From Leadbetterella sp035299025 (GTDB taxonomy: Bacteria > Bacteroidota > Bacteroidia > Cytophagales > Spirosomataceae): a stretch of 64,000 nucleotides of DNA. Location: NCBI GenBank assembly GCA_035299025.1, contig DATGXK010000020.1, positions 1 through 64,000 of the forward strand, given 5' to 3'. A model generated the notes under the pieces. It did not search any database. It saw nothing but the letters and a program-made list of their open reading frames with translations, and was not told where the DNA came from. Below are positions 63,085-64,000 of the stretch, in pieces. The stretch's first letter is position 1. Each line of letters begins with the position of its first letter. The position numbers were made by a program, and so were the translations under genes.

Positions 63085-63885
63085 ATGAATATCAATCAAC
63101 CTTACGAACTAAGCCAAGAACAAATAGATTTCTACCAAAAAAACAGATACATTAAACTCAAAAATGTATTCGATGCCGAAACCTTGGCTTATTATGGTGA
63201 AAAAATCGCCCAAAAAGTAAACGAACTCAACAATCAAGACCAGCCACTAGATGCTAGAGATACTTATGGCAAGGCATTTTTACAGATCTTTAACCTATGG
63301 CGAGAAGATGAAACCATCAAAGAATTTGTTCTCAGCCAGAGACTTGGCAAAATAGCAGCTGACTTGATGCAAGCCGATGGAGCCAGAATTTACCACGACC
63401 AGGCCTTGTTCAAAGAAGGCGGTGGCGGCATAACTCCTTGGCATGCAGACCAATACTATTGGCCATTGGCAACCGACAAAACCGTTACGGCATGGATACC
63501 ATTGCAAGCCATTCCGCTCGAAATGGGGCCGTTGGAGTTCAGTGCAGGAAGCCATGCCATAGTAGAGGGTCGCGAATTGGCCATCAGCGACGATAGCGAG
63601 AAACTCATAGCCCAAAAACTCAGAGTAACTGATTTTGAACATGTTATAGAGCCTTTTGATCTCGGCGAAGTAAGTTTTCATTCCGGCTGGGTTTTTCATA
63701 GAGCTGGAGCCAACCAAACAGATCAAATGCGGAAAGTAATGACCGTAATATATATGGACAAAGACATGATTCTTAAAGAACCAGAAAACGAAAATCAAAG
63801 GAAAGATTGGGAAGTGTGGTGTCCAGGTGCCAAAGTTGGGGAAGTGATAAATACCGAAATAAACCCCATTTGTTACCAAAAATGA
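63085..63885 (+). CDS. Phytanoyl-CoA dioxygenase-family enzyme (266 aa)
   Basis: An Fe(II)/2-oxoglutarate oxygenase fold: HxD at His120-Asp122 (ITPWHADQYYWP), the distal His205 in GWVFHRAGAN, and jelly-roll strands ARIYHDQALFKEGGGG and LEMGPLEFSAGSH. The family hydroxylates small molecules. The exact substrate is not predictable. The stop overlaps the start of a zinc-alcohol dehydrogenase gene by ATGA, and a divergent AraC gene lies upstream, which suggests a small catabolic unit. Confidence 0.9.
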   Translation: MNINQPYELSQEQIDFYQKNRYIKLKNVFDAETLAYYGEKIAQKVNELNNQDQPLDARDTYGKAFLQIFNLWREDETIKEFVLSQRLGKIAADLMQADGARIYHDQALFKEGGGGITPWHADQYYWPLATDKTVTAWIPLQAIPLEMGPLEFSAGSHAIVEGRELAISDDSEKLIAQKLRVTDFEHVIEPFDLGEVSFHSGWVFHRAGANQTDQMRKVMTVIYMDKDMILKEPENENQRKDWEVWCPGAKVGEVINTEINPICYQK

Positions 63886-64000
63886 TTCACTGCAAAGCCG
63901 CCATTGCTGATGGCAAAGGAAGTTTCAAAATAGAAACTATCTCAGTTTCAGCTCCGATTGGAGACGAAGTTTTGGTACAAATAAAGGCCGCTGGTATTTG
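63882..64000 (+). CDS. Zinc-type alcohol dehydrogenase family protein, N-terminal fragment (cut by the window end)
   Basis: Begins MIHCKAAIADGKGSFKIE, followed by ISVSAPIGDEVLVQIKAAGI. This is the typical start of medium-chain zinc dehydrogenases (GroES-like domain). Only 39 codons are visible. It is translationally coupled to the PhyH-type gene by the ATGA overlap. Confidence 0.75.
   Translation, partial: MIHCKAAIADGKGSFKIETISVSAPIGDEVLVQIKAAGI

Noticed and set aside
1..64000. CRISPR arrays, insertion sequences, prophage, tRNA and rRNA genes
   Set aside because: No repeat-spacer array, transposase or integrase, terminal inverted repeats or tRNA-like cloverleaf was noticed. A tRNA scan was not possible here.

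Overview
The window looks like chromosomal DNA of a low-GC Bacteroidota, most likely a Cytophagales-type environmental bacterium. The reasons are a giant SprB-repeat adhesin, DUF2851, GWxTD and DUF5117/DUF4953-type proteins, many LytTR two-component systems, and promoters with the Bacteroidota -7 box TAnnTTTG. No rRNA, tRNA, CRISPR array or insertion sequence was seen. The genus cannot be fixed from this sequence alone.

Layout. 0-8 kb: a 2,199-aa secreted adhesin with 23 near-identical 77-aa SprB repeats and, upstream, a stand-alone LytTR DNA-binding protein flanked by two copies of a 25-bp direct repeat. 8.3-11.4 kb: a zinc-dependent phospholipase C-like protein paired with an unknown protein. 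11.5-33.1 kb: an exopolysaccharide supercluster made of three transcription units (export, flippase, ligase and glycosyltransferase genes; H-NOX plus hybrid kinase; FIST plus hybrid kinase plus glycosyltransferase; REC-sugar transferase fusion plus three glycosyltransferases). Their central regulator is a sigma54 activator at 27.0-28.4 kb. 34-41.8 kb: a LytS/LytTR two-component system and a set of small lipoproteins and membrane proteins. 41.9-49.8 kb: housekeeping genes (CCA-adding enzyme, DUF2851, pyrF, rfbC, PHP phosphatase, rlmB, GWxTD lipoprotein, truncated haemoglobin). 50-53.2 kb: a second LytS/LytTR system with two LiaF-like proteins. 53.6-64 kb: a large zinc metalloprotease, a VapBC-like pair, a HipBA pair, a metallo-beta-lactamase-fold hydrolase, a Tat-exported phospholipase C, an AraC regulator, a PhyH-type dioxygenase and the start of an alcohol dehydrogenase.

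How the genes may work together. The most interesting part is the regulatory wiring. (1) Paired TTCC-N7-GGAA sites lie upstream of -24/-12-like promoters at all three exopolysaccharide/sensor transcription units, and also at the activator gene itself. This suggests a sigma54 regulon in which an NO sensor (H-NOX) and a FIST sensor feed two hybrid kinases, both ending in Hpt domains, into the activator and possibly into the receiver-sugar transferase fusion. (2) Four promoters between 36.9 and 41.8 kb carry the same direct repeat, TGnGAyGAA and TGGGATrAA at a 21-bp period, 27-28 bp upstream of a TAnnTTTG box. They are the likely operators of the adjacent LytTR regulator. They drive three operons plus one single gene, encoding paralogous 78-aa lipoproteins, a DUF975 protein and CPBP-like membrane proteins that lack the catalytic residues. 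(3) The second LytTR system has its own triple repeat with the same 21-22-bp period. (4) The hipBA promoter carries four operators of the form TGTyG-N8-CrACA. All regulatory assignments are read from the sequence by eye and need motif scans and binding or expression data.
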